NCBI GenBank assembly: GCA_023101885.1
Contig: JALPQD010000246.1
Span: forward strand, 1,660,472 to 1,724,471
Length of the DNA stretch: 64,000 nt
DNA from: Typhlomys cinereus
Taxonomy: Eukaryota > Chordata > Mammalia > Rodentia > Platacanthomyidae
Direction: 5' to 3'
The position numbers and the translations under genes are program-made. Every line of letters starts with the position of its first letter. Within the stretch, counting starts at the first letter, position 1. Positions 1 to 11,471 of the stretch are shown in pieces. The notes beneath the pieces are model-generated. The model did no database searches. It was not told the DNA's origin and saw nothing but the letters and a program-made list of their open reading frames with translations.

Positions 1-1418
1 TATCTTTGATCTGACAAAAAAAGACACAAAAGAGTGATCAAAGGTCATGCACTTCAGTAATACCAAAGGTGAGATGGCTGAAAACAGAATCCAAGTTCTT
101 TAAGATTTAAGATACTTTTGGGCAGCTTTGGATTTTGCATGAGAAAGAGTCAAAGACTTAATATCATGTAAGTGAGAAACAAAACAGGGGCTGCCTGCCT
201 GAATTTGAAGGAGAGTTAATAAGTGGCAGGCTGCTTCCAGTATGCTGTTGGTTTTTGTTCTGTTGGAACATCAGTTTCTCGGGCCTCTATTATCTCTTCC
301 TCCTCTGTGAACTTTTATCTAGCGTTCAGCAGTTTCAGGCATATGAGGATATGCAGCATCTTTAGGGAAAAACACATTTGGTCCAAACAAAGGAGGACTT
401 TCACTTCCATTCCTAAGTCAGTGTGTGATGTTCTTGAAAGACAAGTCTAAATTATGACTAAATGTCTCCTATAACACATCACCCTCCTTCAATGCTTTAT
501 TTGAAAGCTTGTGAATTTATATCATTAAGAGACATGGCCCTATCTAAGTCTCGGAATAGCTTTCTCAAATGGCTGTGATTTTATGCTTAAGCAGATGTCT
601 ATAAAAGAGAAAGAAAAACAATTTACTTCCAAGGCAGTTCACCAATCCCTGGTGAGCAGCCATCTTCTAATACCTGTCTCCAAGTTTGTCTTTCTCCACC
701 AACTGTAACAACTGCCAACTTGTCAAAAGAGGCAGCTTTGGCTTCCCGTGGCAACAGATTCATGCCCCCAGTGATGAAATTTCCATAATGACAACTGGAA
801 AGTGTCCCAAATTACTCTGAGAGGCACCTGGAGTTTAATTTCACATCTTAACATCCAGAAGGAATCTTCTTTATTATTCTCACACGTTAAACCGAAGTAA
901 TTTATGTGCCTCACAGCTGATGGCGTGGTGACAGTCAAGCTAAGCAGAGAGTGTTTGAGAGATTCAATAAACTTAGCTTCCCTGGAAATGGTAAACTAAC
1001 ATCTTTCAAAAGATTTGAATGATCTGCCAAAAATAGCCAAGAATCTAAAGACGCACTTGCTTTGAGAATAATGACAACTTAACAGCATCTTATCACCTTA
1101 ACAACAAAAATGGTCAGGATGGAATAATTTGCTATAGAGACTTCATGCTTTCCATGTCAGAGTGTAAGTAAATGAGAGAGAACGAGTGAATAATGTGGTT
1201 TTTTTTTTCTGTTACAGGGTAAGTATCTATGAACAAAAGAGGTAGAGAGTCCTTTCTCTCTGATGGCAACTAAAAATAGCACACTGAAAACTAGGTGGAA
1301 CATTTTTAATAAGTTTGAATTATAGATAGTGATCTGAATAGAAACACTGAAAATTATTCAAATCCATGCACGCTGGTAGTTCTTGTCAAGGATATAGTAA
1401 TCTTGAAGGTGCCTAATT

Positions 1419-1419
<1 letters not shown>
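1..1419. other. Unassigned AT-rich non-coding sequence
   Basis: No repeat family, RNA gene or plausible coding exon was recognised. The short open frames at 223-450 and 723-938 have no recognisable domain, and frames of this size are expected by chance. The stretch ends at a TG microsatellite. Confidence 0.5.

Positions 1420-1467
<48 letters not shown>
1420..1467 (+). repeat. (TG)n microsatellite
   Basis: An almost perfect run of 24 TG dinucleotides. It is not visibly attached to a SINE tail, so it looks free-standing. It is likely to be length-polymorphic, as such runs usually are. Confidence 0.95.
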
Positions 1468-1470
<3 letters not shown>

Positions 1471-3856
1471 AGCATGTGTGTTAGTGTATAGTCATAAGAA
1501 TTTGAGATTTGACTTGTTTCACTTCAACATATAAATTCGAATTATGTTCTCAATCTAGGGACAGATTTATCTTAGCATTCTGCATTTGATTTCCTGTAAC
1601 AGCAGAAATTAACAAAGCTGCAACAGATTTTCCTAAAACTAGACATGGATGTCCTTTCTTACATAATTCCGTGTGTGCCAGATGTTTTCTTTCTTTTTCA
1701 CCTTTTTTTGAGCTAACAAACGTAAATGGCACATCCCGTCATAGTCTTTATTCTCTTTCTTTATATACAATATTGAAGACTTTGCTTCTCAGACCAGAAA
1801 GAGGCTGACTACCTCCTGTAAAGTCCAAAAATACAGACCGACCTCTCACCTTTCACGAAATGAAAATGGGCGCCTCCTCTTCCCTTCTGACAAAATCAGA
1901 AACCCCATGACTGACATTGGATGGCTGCACATGAGAGTGGTGTGAGGGATTATGAGCTACGTACCTCTGTCTCTAAGGGCTCAAAGGTAATTCAGATACT
2001 GGGTACCCCAAAAGGATATGTGCAAGGATGGACATACCTTCTCTAAACAGTAGTTCATCCTGCTTGTTGGACTGAAAGGAAATAAAAATAATTTACTTTT
2101 CAGATAGTACAAAACACTGGTGAGTTGTTTTTTTTTTTCATCCATCCTGAGAATTTGGTCAAATCATCGCATTCTCTCAGGTGGTCAGTTTTTTTGTTAC
2201 ATTTCCTTAAACAGTCAGAGGAACTTTGGTCTAGCCTAGGTCCCTCTTCTGTTGATCTTTTCTATCTTGCACAGAACAATGGAACTTAAATGCTCGCATA
2301 TCATTATAGTGAAGGAATCCACCCACTCTTCCCTCCTTTATTAACATAAATTAGCATATTTTTCACAGATTCAAGACTATCTCTTATCTGACCCTAGAAA
2401 CAAAGGACTCAACCATGTTCTTAACCATTCCGTGATCAGATTTTAACCTAGGGACCTAGGGGCCATCTTGGTGCTGCTGATCACCACAGATAGAAGGGTT
2501 AACTAACTAGAAGTGCCTGGTCACAGAGACCCAGAGAGGCTGCTCAGTTCCATCAGATATAAATGATTCCTAGCGACAACAAGACTCTGGCCCCAAATGG
2601 TCTCAGTGCTGAGGTATAAGAAGTTCTTCTTCAGCTCAGCTGTTCTGTGATACCTGGGTCATTTTCTCGCATGTTCCTTCTTGCTTCCTTCTTCATGATA
2701 TCACTGCAATCTTCCCTCCAGTCCTCCCTCCATTTCTCCCTCTCATTCACTCCACTGATCACCCCTGCTAACCAAGTAAGGAACACCTACAGTAGTTTAC
2801 AATTCTCCCACAAGTCATACCTCTGACGAGATGTAACTTCCAAACCCTGGTGGGAACATTTGTGGAATAGCAACTGATTGAGAATCCAACTGGACCAAGC
2901 CAAATTGAACCCACATTCTGAACAGACCAATAATTATGCATTTGAGGATTTTTTTTTCTTTTGTTCTCTGGTCCCTTCACACATAAATGCAACAGTCGCT
3001 TTCCCTCTACTTTCGTGATTTTTGCATTCGTGACACTTTTGGTTTCAGGTGGGTAGCCTGCATTGGCAATCAGCTAAGCACCTGCTGGGGCACGGATAAC
3101 GCATAAGTCGGTAAATATCATCAAGTAAAGAAACTCCCCTCCTCCTGTCTGCCATTACCTTTCTATTGTCTCTCATGGAGGTATGGTGTTTCTTGAGACC
3201 TTCCATTTTCTGTGACAAATTCTTAAACTCCTTATATTAGCTGTAAACACTGAATAAACTGGTTTCTTATTTATGTATCTTCATATTATTATTTCAATAA
3301 TTTTTATATTGATAGACTGATGAGTGAGTAGAGTTTTGACTGAAAGAGAAACCGTTCTATCCTTTTTCATGCTGAAGAGAAAAACAATCCTTTCTATTCT
3401 GTCTCATACTTATGGAATAAGATTGTAGTATACTCTTTATTATTTCATGTTGTATCTTGATCAGCCTAAAAAGTGGCTCATTGGTTGACGTTTTCAACCA
3501 TACTGTGGATATTGACGCAAAATGCCTTAGACATCATTGGTCTACACTCATCAACCAGAGAATCTTAAGCCAGCAATAATTAAAAATTGCCACGGGTGTA
3601 AGGAGCGCTTATTTTCTACCAGATATTGTTATGCAAGGACAGTGTTGCCACAAAACCTTCTAACATATAAAGACTCTGGGAAACAGAGGCTAAAGGATTT
3701 TTAAAGATCTTGAGCCATCACTTGGGCCGCTGCACTTTGACTGAAGTCACAGAGTGCCAGTGTCTGAGTACACCATGATGATTCTGCTAACAGCAAATGG
3801 GAAGATGTTAGGGATATTACTATGCTTGCTTTCATTCCGGCAAAAATAACTGACGA
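1468..3856. other. Unassigned non-coding sequence
   Basis: No repeat or gene was recognised. Short T-runs and weak ORFs occur (for example the minus-strand frames at 1550-1732 and 2768-2992), but none shows a known motif. Ancient, unrecognisable repeats are possible. Confidence 0.45.
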
Positions 3857-4147
3857 GGGGCTGGAAAGATGGCTCAGCAGATAAGCTAAGCTTCTGCATT
3901 GAAAGCAGAAAGTCCTGAGTTCGCATCCCACGTGAAAACACCAGGAAGGAAAGGAAGCAGCTTGGACTTCTAGTCCTGGAAGGTGGAGCCGGGAAAACTG
4001 CAGGACAAGGCAAAGAAGAAGTAGTGCAATGAGGATGACTCCTGAAGTCATCCTTGAGACTCCATGGGTACACACAGCGAGTGCCCTCTGAGACACACAG
4101 AGATATACACACAGAGAGACACACATTCAAAAAAATAAAAAAAAAAA
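3857..4147 (+). mobile_element. B2-superfamily-like tRNA-derived SINE
   Basis: The element opens with GGGGCTGGAAAGATGGCTCAG, a tRNA-like head with an A-box-like TGGCTCAG. A B-box-like GAGTTCGCATCCC follows about 50 bases later. The body (TGGAGCCGGGAAAACTGCAGGACAAGG, then a short CA/GA-rich part) matches the other copies listed here, and it ends in an A-rich tail with AATAAA. Such elements are transcribed by RNA polymerase III and moved by L1 machinery. The minus-strand open frames of 141 and 138 residues over this copy are only its antisense. Confidence 0.88.
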
Positions 4148-4149
4148 GG

Positions 4150-4440
4150 ACAAGAAGAAACATAAGAAAGGAAGAATTTATTTTGGCTCATAGTTCCAGG
4201 CTGTGGCTACTTGTGATAGGGAAGACTATGGAGCAAGTGCTTGGGGCACCTGGTCGTCTCGCATCTGCAGCTGTGAAGCTCACAGGTATGCATGCTCATG
4301 TTCATCCTGCTTTATGTTTTTTATTTAACCCAAGACCCACCCTGATGCTTCTCACAGTTAAAGTGGGTCTTCCCACCTTAGCTAATCCCATCCAACTGAT
4401 TCCTTTTATCGTAGCCAAAGCCTTGTCTTCTGGCTGACTG
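4150..4440 (-). mobile_element. LTR-like fragment, possibly MaLR
   Basis: Read on the minus strand, the sequence resembles rodent MaLR-type LTRs. Features shared with the clearer copies in the window are the GAATTTATTTTGGCTCATAG start, as seen on the plus strand, and a GTGGGTCTTCCCACC block at about 4362. It directly follows the SINE tail at 4147. Neither terminus is clear, so both limits are approximate. Confidence 0.35.
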
Positions 4441-4542
4441 ACCCCAGTAAGGTGTCCAATCAATAATAATTAGCATCACTCATTTCTTCCTGCTTGCTTG
4501 CAAGGAAACTGTCCGTCTCTCCTCCCAATCTCTGCCTAGCTC

Positions 4543-4790
4543 CATATTAATGTATCCGGCGCTCTGATGTTAATATTTGCATTAGCTTCAGTTAAAAGTT
4601 CTATATGTAAATTCATTTCTATTTTGGATTCTCACCTTTTGTTAAACAATAAAAGTAATAAAGATTGTTGAGTCATTTAACTAGATTGAGGGGACAGATA
4701 AATTCTTCTGATCTTTATTATCTAAAATGAAGAAATATCTGAAATAAATGTTTCTAGCACAGAAGTTACCTAAAACCATAATCTGCTATC
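4543..4790 (-). repeat. Arm A of a dispersed inverted repeat pair
   Basis: The reverse complement of this interval aligns to 6705-7034. The best blocks are TTATTACTTTTATTGTTTAA followed by AAGGTGAGAATCCAAAA, then AAATGAATTTACAT, and a second block around ATGGTTTTAGGTAA and TTCTGTG. This arm is shorter than its partner, the difference lying in the middle. The family is not recognised. It could be an old local inverted duplication or two copies of an unlisted dispersed repeat. Confidence 0.75.
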
Positions 4791-6704
4791 TGTTCCTTAG
4801 AGATGCACTTAGTGCAATGGTTAAATACAAGAGACCACCTGCATGTAAATTTCAAATTCTATGACTTAGACAAATAACTTATTTTTCCCTGAGCCTTAAT
4901 GAACTCATTTGAAGCTCTTCATATCAGACTCTCATTTCCGTTTGGATAGTCTCTAATGTAGGAGAGTTCTGAATCAGTAGGTCAAGAAGGAAAATCCACA
5001 CTAACTTTTAAACATGCATTTGTATAATTCTGCATCATGCAATCTTCTCAAGCACTTTTCAAAGGTTCCCTTGTGTAACTCACACAAATCTGGAGACAGA
5101 ATTTCATAGCTGAAGAGAGGCTTGCTCTTAGAGAGATTAATGTTAGAACCTTGGACCCAGCTGGCTCAGAGTCCCTGGGCTTCCCACCTGGCTTGTTGTA
5201 GTTTCTTTGGCATGAAGATGTGGAGCTTTTTTTGTTTCCTACTAAGAGATGCACTGGTGAGTTTTGAGAAAGATACAAGACAATCAGAGTTACCCAAGCA
5301 GTTGGACTATAGCGGTGAAAAACCAATAAACAAATGTGTATTTATTTAAGAATTCTTTCTTAAAAATTACACAATTTGAAAAAGAATTCCTGAGGAAAAT
5401 AAAAAGAACATTTACATGTCACAGGTTTTGCATCCATATAAAAGATTTAATTAATAGATTAGAAAAGATAATAGCTTTGAAGGATCTAATATGGAAGTTC
5501 TAAATGAACCATCGTTAGAGAAAAAGTTTGATTTGAGGTTTTCAAGCTCAGATTAAAAATAAACACCTAAGTAAGAGAATCTTCCATTTAGAATTAGCAT
5601 GTATACATTTAAACAGATTTTTGTTTAAGCTTATTTAAAATTATAGGCATTTCTTGCATTTCTGGGCACTCTTACCACTTTGTATAATTATTTTTCTCCC
5701 ACCTAAGTCCCTTCAGAATGTCAGTTCAAAGATATTTCATTTGTAGACCATTATAGTTATTGTATCTTTTAGGCAATTGATCCATTCACTTTCAGAGGTG
5801 ATGCATTGAAACCGAGGATAAAATATTTGCCTTCAGATAATCTCATTAAGAGATCTCTCTAGGCTTTCAAATAATATAATCTCCTTAAATTCTGATTTCA
5901 TAATCACAAGTGCTAGTCCGGTTTAACAGAAATCATAATAGACAACACACCCTTATAATTACGAGCACATTCATTATTTTTTGGAATTCCCAAAGCATTT
6001 TCTCAAATTTATTACTTAATGTTCTTCATATAAGGAAGCTAGTGTCCTCTTTGTGTAAGCAGAAAATTCAACAATCCATAAAGTAAGAGAATTAGAGAGA
6101 AACATATACAAGAAGAAATCAATAAAAATCAAGATCTTGCTTTTATTCTGTGTATGAGGCTAATATTCTTTCTTGATTTAGTTTTTAAAATTGAGTTTTG
6201 CATTACAATGTTATCATGATCATTTTAAGGCAGGTTATTTGTAAATGTATGAATAGAATTTGTTTCTTTTTTGCTTTTAAACAAATAGACTGGATGAACA
6301 GATAATTTTTCAATGTTCTGTGATGTGCCTTAGTAGGTTCAAGCAATTGTAGAAAGGGATTGCATATTTCTTTGAAAAAATTATTTTCTCTCTATCTAAA
6401 TGCCTAATATAAAGAATGGTCTAGAAGAGTGAATGAATGAATGTACAAGCAAAAGCATGAGTGAATGAATGAATGAGTGGATGGATGGATGGATGAATGA
6501 GCACACAAATGAAATTTTATTACACAGATACCTAATATGTCCTGACATGAAAAGTATATAAATGGTTTGCCTTTCTCACCTCTTCCTCTATGTCTGTTAC
6601 CCAATTATCTCACCTCTCCCAGTGTGTAAACATTCTTCCACAGAAAAGTTTCAATGCTGAGATTCAGAGTTTAGAAAATGTACATCAATATACTTGGATA
6701 TGTG
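4791..6704. other. Unassigned spacer between inverted repeat arms
   Basis: AT-rich sequence without a recognised gene. The only named feature is an imperfect GAAT/GGAT tetranucleotide repeat at about 6431-6500. Overlapping short open frames on both strands near 5048-5349 show no domain. Confidence 0.45.
6431..6500 (+). repeat. GAAT/GGAT tetranucleotide microsatellite
   Basis: Runs of GAATGAATGAATG and then GGATGGATGGATG, broken once by about 20 other bases. The open frame antisense to it (repeating serine, isoleucine, histidine and proline) is a by-product of the repeat. Confidence 0.85.
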
Positions 6705-7034
6705 GATAGCTGATCATGGTTTTAGGTAATTTCTGTGTTAGAAATGTTTATTCGAATAATCCTTTATTTTCTAAAGTCATATGAGGTTGTGATTTATGTA
6801 CAGGTTTTATATAATAAAGATAATTTCAGAAAATCAAGTATTTAGAAATAAAGATAAAATATTTTCAAACAATAGAAGAATTTTTCTGTCCTCTTAATCT
6901 GGTTAAATTATCCAACAATATTTTATTACTTTTATTGTTTAATGAAAGGTGAGAATCCAAAAAAGAAATGAATTTACATTCATAGCTAAAGCTACTGCAA
7001 ATACCAACATAAGAGCAACAGATATATTAATATG
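6705..7034 (+). repeat. Arm B of a dispersed inverted repeat pair
   Basis: Partner of 4543-4790 in the opposite orientation, about 1.9 kb away. Homology starts at GATAGCTGATCATGG and ends at ATTAATATG. The middle, about 6760-6885, carries extra sequence absent from arm A. Beyond both ends the flanks no longer match, so the boundaries are fairly sharp. No family is recognised. Confidence 0.75.
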
Positions 7035-8140
7035 CTTGGATATGTGGTGTTTTAATGCCAAAAGAAGTCATTTCTGTGCCAACAATATTTATAGCTATTA
7101 GTTAGATGGACTCTCATTCAGGGAGCTTAGAGGAAAGGGCACTTAATTAAGGATTTGGTCCTATTTGCTGCGTCTTCTTAAACAAGCTCCTGGCAGGTGC
7201 TTGATGTTGTTACCATGGCAGACTGTGAATCTTCCTCATTTAACAATTGCCTTTTTGAAAAGACACTTGGTTAACTCTTGCTAGACACGATCAGCACTTT
7301 AGATTTTCATCACCTAGACCAATAATCATGTATGTGTGTCATGAACATCAATGTAGAGTAAAAATATCCAAAGAAGTTTGTTACCAAAGGCACTGTGAGT
7401 TAATACAATGATGATAAAGAAAATTGGAAGAGAAATTAATCAAGTTGTGAGTCCACCAAAAGAGCTGATTTATTGAAAGAACTTTGTTTAACTGTCAGGA
7501 AAGTCTCTTCTTGCCTTATACCGGAGTGACCCTGCTTCTGTAACGCTAAGGTTGGAAGAGGGAAACCCTGGAAGTTAACCAAGTATCAGCCTAGCTTCAC
7601 GCCATGGAGAAGAAAAGAAACCTTTGATAAATTATGAATGCCAAACTTCCTAATTGTAGCCAAAATAAATTCATAAAGTTGATCATTTCTGTCCAGCAAC
7701 CTATAGCACATCAAAAGCACAGTTGGTTGAAGACAAAGGGAAATCTTTAAATCGTGAATGTCAAAGGCAAGTGGAGTTTCAGACATGTGAAAGAAACATG
7801 AATTGCTAAGAGGCCACTAATCAAGGAGTCCTAAGTATTTCTCCAGCTCAGGAAATGCCAGTTCTAGAATTGCAAACCTGCCCCGCGGATGGAACCTCAG
7901 GAATCTCTCATGAGCAATTGGTTTGCTCTCTCTCTCTTTGGTGTCTCAATACCTCCTGGGCCACTCTGCTAGGCTCATGCTCGCCTTTAATCATTGACCT
8001 CTGGAGATCAGAGAGGGAAGCAGATTGTAAGGCCACATCATACAACCCAGTGGGTTCCTGAGCTTCCTGTTTGCTGGCTGCCAATTCGCAGTTTGTTTTA
8101 GGTATGAGTCTAGCATTAAATTCAAAAAGACATTATTTAG
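7035..8140. other. Unassigned non-coding sequence
   Basis: No repeat or gene was recognised. Short open frames at 7586-7786 (minus) and 7855-8061 (plus) have no identifiable domain. Confidence 0.45.
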
Positions 8141-8402
8141 GACCAGGATTAATCCTCTGCTGAACGCAGAAAAATCTGAGTTCATATCCCATATGCCATG
8201 CACAAATGCCAAAGGCATGGGGCAGCAGCCTGCACTTATGTCCCTGGAAGGTGGAGTCTAGGAAACCTCATCAAAGCATAAAGGAGGTAGAGAGATTCAG
8301 AATAATTCCCAATGTTACCCTTGGGTCTCCACGGGCACCCACAGTGTCCTCTGATATGCATGGACACACACACACACACACACACTCACACACACACACA
8401 GG
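8141..8402 (+). mobile_element. B2-superfamily-like SINE, diverged head
   Basis: The body matches the family (GGAAGGTGGAGTCTAGGAAACC, then the block ending CTTGGGTCTCCACGGGCACCCACAGTG). The tRNA-like head is decayed: the B-box-like GAGTTCATATCCC remains but the A-box region is eroded. The 3' end runs into a CA repeat and then the purine tract. This is an older copy than those at 33842, 38681 and 45664. Confidence 0.78.
8368..8402 (+). repeat. (CA)n microsatellite in SINE tail
   Basis: Interrupted CA run at the 3' end of the SINE. CA runs occur in the same place in several other copies (for example 17247-17284 and, on the minus strand, 45735-45780), so they probably grow from the CA-rich part of the SINE. 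Confidence 0.9.
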
Positions 8403-8407
8403 TGTGC

Positions 8408-8612
8408 ATGAAGAAGAAGAAGGAATAGAAAGAGGAGAAAGGAGGAGGAAGAGGAGGAGGAAAAAGAGAAGGAGGAGAAGGATGAGGAAGAAGATAAAGA
8501 GGAGGGGGAAAAGGAGGAGAAGGACAAGGAGTAGGAGGAAGAGGAAGAAGAGGAAAAGAAAGAAGAGGAGGAGGAAAAGGAAGAGGAGGAGGAGGAGGAG
8601 GAGGAGGAGAAA
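8408..8612 (+). repeat. GA-rich polypurine tract, (GGA)n/(GAA)n
   Basis: About 200 bases almost entirely of A and G on the plus strand, dominated by GGA, GAA and GAGG units and ending in about nine GGA units. The highly basic and the serine/proline-rich open frames across it are artefacts of the repeat. Long polypurine mirror-like tracts can form triplex (H-DNA) or G-rich structures, and this one is long enough for that to matter. Confidence 0.95.
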
Positions 8613-8941
8613 AGTACATTATTTAGTCCATGGATAATTCATTCTCCAGCAGTTAGCAGTGTACTCTGATTAGATGTTTTATATGGATAAGTTCAAACTT
8701 AGGGTGCTAAAACTCCAAAGTTCCCTCTTCTCTGGGAACATGTTTCATTTCAGGCAACAGCCTTCTGACACATGTCCTTGTTACACTAAGCTCAGGGCAG
8801 ATGTTGCTTATGACAAAGAGGACAGATTTTTTATGGTTTATTTGAATTTCAGTATGCTAAAGTTACAAATTCGTAACTTTAGCTTTTAATATACTTAAAT
8901 GTAGCTGTCAAATTCTATTCCCCTATAGGATTCAACTACTT
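8613..8941. other. Unassigned sequence after the purine tract
   Basis: No recognised feature. The 71-codon frame at 8674-8889 has no known motif. Confidence 0.45.
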
Positions 8942-9040
8942 CTGTCCCCCACCACTATATTTTACTTTTTTCTGTGCTAGAGATTGAACCCAGGGCATGC
9001 AAATGGTAAGTATTCTGAAAAATGAGCTATACCATGGCAT
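8942..9040 (-). mobile_element. ID/B4-type tRNA-like SINE head fragment
   Basis: The plus strand reads GCTAGAGATTGAACCCAGGGCATGC, the reverse complement of the B-box region typical of ID and ID-B1 (B4) SINEs. The rest is decayed and there is no visible B1 partner. The fragment is partial. Confidence 0.55.
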
Positions 9041-9491
9041 AAAAACAATGATCTTTATAGCACACCGAATTTTGCTTGATTGTATTTACCAAGTTAGCTA
9101 AATGATTTATATATTTTAAGAACAAAAGTAAAATACCTTCAAGATTCATCTGGAACAGTTTGACTTTCCAGTAAAAAATGATTCTCAATTATTAGGGATT
9201 TTTTTAAAAAAACTAACATATTATATTTGTTATAAAATTTGTATAAATAACATATATAAACTTAGGAAGATTTTAGTTAATAAACCTAACCACACAATAA
9301 CATATTTTAAGCACAGTTAAACACAGTTCGAGTAACACAGTCACTCAAACATATCAATTATACTTAATTTCACTTACAAAATAATTGATGCCTAGTTTCT
9401 GTCTTAAGGAAAAAAGTCATATTTATCTTGAAAACACACATGTATTTTCTTTAATACCACTTAGAGTTTAAATATATAAACCAATTAAAAA
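9041..9491. other. Unassigned AT-rich sequence
   Basis: Very AT-rich with no recognised gene or repeat. Confidence 0.45.
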
Positions 9492-9640
9492 TGCATGCAT
9501 ATAGACAGGCAGGAGGGTGGGAGGGAATGGGATGGATTGACAAAGGGAAGGGAGGAGGATTGGTGGGAGGGGGGATGGAAGGAAGCAGGGATAAGTACTC
9601 AATATGCTTGTAAAACTAGAATAATAAAAAAAATTCAGGC
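9492..9640 (+). mobile_element. L1 3' end fragment with polypurine tract
   Basis: A G-rich polypurine block (GGGAGGGAATGGGATGGATTGACAAAGGG) is followed by AGTACTCAATATGCTTGTAAAACTA, AATAATAAA and an A-rich end. The same order recurs at 45060-45200, so both belong to one L1 3' UTR subfamily. The copy is heavily 5'-truncated. Confidence 0.65.
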
Positions 9641-9774
9641 ATCTATAAAATTTAAGTGTGGGTGGACAGTTTAGCTGGTCATGATCTAACTTGATGAATT
9701 CACACTTCTAACTCAACTGTCACTACCTGATACAAATTCAGATACCCCTCCCCCCATATATGGGAGTGCTCTCT
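9641..9774. other. Short unassigned gap with TSD at its end
   Basis: No repeat is recognised here. The gap leads into the left target-site duplication (9775-9786) of the following SINE. Confidence 0.4.
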
Positions 9775-9786
9775 CCTCATGATCTT

Positions 9787-10115
9787 TTTTGTTAATATTT
9801 ATTTATTTATTTATTCATTCATTCATTCATTCATTTATTATTTATTTATTTAGTGTGGGGGGTGGGTGGGGGGTGGGTGTCAAAAGGCCCTGTGTACAAC
9901 TGTGGAGGATCAAGGGTGACTCCAAGGGGATTATCCTGCATTGCTTCTATCTCCTTCTTGCTTCACTCTGAGATTTCCCTGGTGCTGCCCACCATTTTGG
10001 GAAGTATGGACGACTGCCTTTTCTGCCTGGCCTTTTTATGTGGGACCTGGGTTCCAAAGTCAGGACCTTCTGCTTACAAGACAGAGTCTTAACCCCCAGC
10101 CATCTCTCCTGCCCC
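9787..10115 (-). mobile_element. B2-superfamily-like SINE with 12-base TSD
   Basis: Minus-strand copy ending at GGGGCAGGAGAGATGGCTGG on the minus strand. Its A-rich tail has expanded into an ATTT/ATTC tetranucleotide run (about 9796-9853). A perfect 12-base target-site duplication, CCTCATGATCTT, flanks it at 9775-9786 and 10114-10125, which overlaps the element edge by a base or two. Open frames over the body are not coding. Confidence 0.9.
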
Positions 10116-10125
10116 TCATGATCTT

Positions 10126-10914
10126 CTTGTGTGAATTATTTCTGGGTGTCTTACGCACACAGTCTAAACTACATATGGAGTTCAGGGCAAGGATTCCAGA
10201 GCATCATGAAGCTCACAATGTGATTTTGTTCAGCTGCCCAGACAACTTATTACAAACATCCACATCACGTAGCCCTTTTAAGAACTCCTCAAATCTCTAA
10301 TATATCCATTGCAACAAGATTGGATTTTGCATTTGTCTTTCTCTTAAAACATTCAACTCTTTTAGTCTAATGTTAAAGACATCTGTATTTAATAATATAG
10401 TTAAATGTCTTTCTATTATAAATATAGTTCAACTAAAAAAAACCCTTTATTCTTGCTATGTGTTAGCTTTCAGTACTAGAAAACTGTTACAGATACTAAC
10501 TTTTAATATATCTAAAATGGAAAATCATGGTCAAAAGGTAGATGACTCACAATTCTTTTTCTCTGAGGCTAGAACTATTTTCTAAGGTTCTAATTCTATG
10601 AATTTGTTGACAATATTTATGCTTGGATGTTTCCATGTACCTCAGATAAAACTTACCCCCAAACCTAAACTTACTACTCTATCTTTATCTTGCTCTTTCA
10701 AAGTTCTACTCATGTGTAATGGCTCATTTGTCAACTCTTGTCCCCAAGTGTAGCTTACATTTGCAATTTCCTATTATTTCTACTAAAAATGGTCCTCAAG
10801 ATGCCATTTTGTCACTATATCTTTAACCCGTTAAGAGTATCAGATCATATATGACAAGGTCAGATATGATAATGAAAGTTGCAGGTAAGATTGCTACAAG
10901 CCATTTTTCTAGTT
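10126..10914. other. Unassigned non-coding sequence
   Basis: AT-rich with no recognised gene or repeat. Confidence 0.45.
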
Positions 10915-11200
10915 TTTCAGCCCTCAAATTTGGCTGGTTCATGGACTTGCTTTAACCAATGAGGCATTAGCTCTTCCACATAGTCCTTGCTTCTCACAGA
11001 ATAAAGAACCACAGAGCACAAATTGAAAGGGCTCTAGTTAGTCTAATTGAGGATGGAAAACATGCCTGTTTAAGCTCTTTGACCAATCAGCCTCCGTCAA
11101 GTTAGGCTCTAATCACAAATGCAGTTTATCAGAGATCTCAGGAAGATCTCAGAGATCTATGGAGACAAAAGCAAGAGCTAACCTGCCAAATAATGAAATG
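10915..11200 (+). mobile_element. Possible ancient mammalian LTR (MLT1-like)
   Basis: The opening, GGCTGGTTCATGGACTTGCTTT followed by AACCAATGAGGCATTAGC, resembles the start region of old MLT1-type MaLR LTRs shared across placental mammals. The rest is too diverged for me to align, so the 3' limit is a guess. Confidence 0.3.
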
Positions 11201-11471
11201 GCTCTTATTTAAGCAATTAAATCATGGAGTGGCTAGTTTCTTATTAAGAGCATAATTGTGTAAATGCCTGTATTAAAACTAATTTGTCACATACTAAAAC
11301 CATTTTGCTGTAAAGTCCTGGCAGGAGAAGAGATGTTCTAACGAGTCATGTGCTCCCTCCCTCCTCCTTCCTCTTTCTACTGTAGTGTCAATATGTTTTA
11401 TGTGTTTTATAGACATTTAGGAGTGAAAAGTGAGTGGCATTTCAAGAAATGATGAAAAATAGTTCCACTAC

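Noticed and set aside
3857..4000. tRNA gene from A- and B-box-like motifs (also at the other SINE heads)
   Set aside because: The heads cannot fold into a complete cloverleaf and are followed by the SINE body. They are tRNA-derived promoters, not tRNA genes.
3701..4163. Two overlapping minus-strand frames of about 140 codons with a signal-peptide-like start
   Set aside because: They are antisense to a SINE (3857-4147). The hydrophobic start is the antisense of the A-rich tail.
8206..8637. 143-codon arginine/lysine-rich frame and its serine- or proline-rich antisense frames
   Set aside because: They are the translation of a SINE tail plus a GA-rich tract, which is open in several frames because it lacks T.
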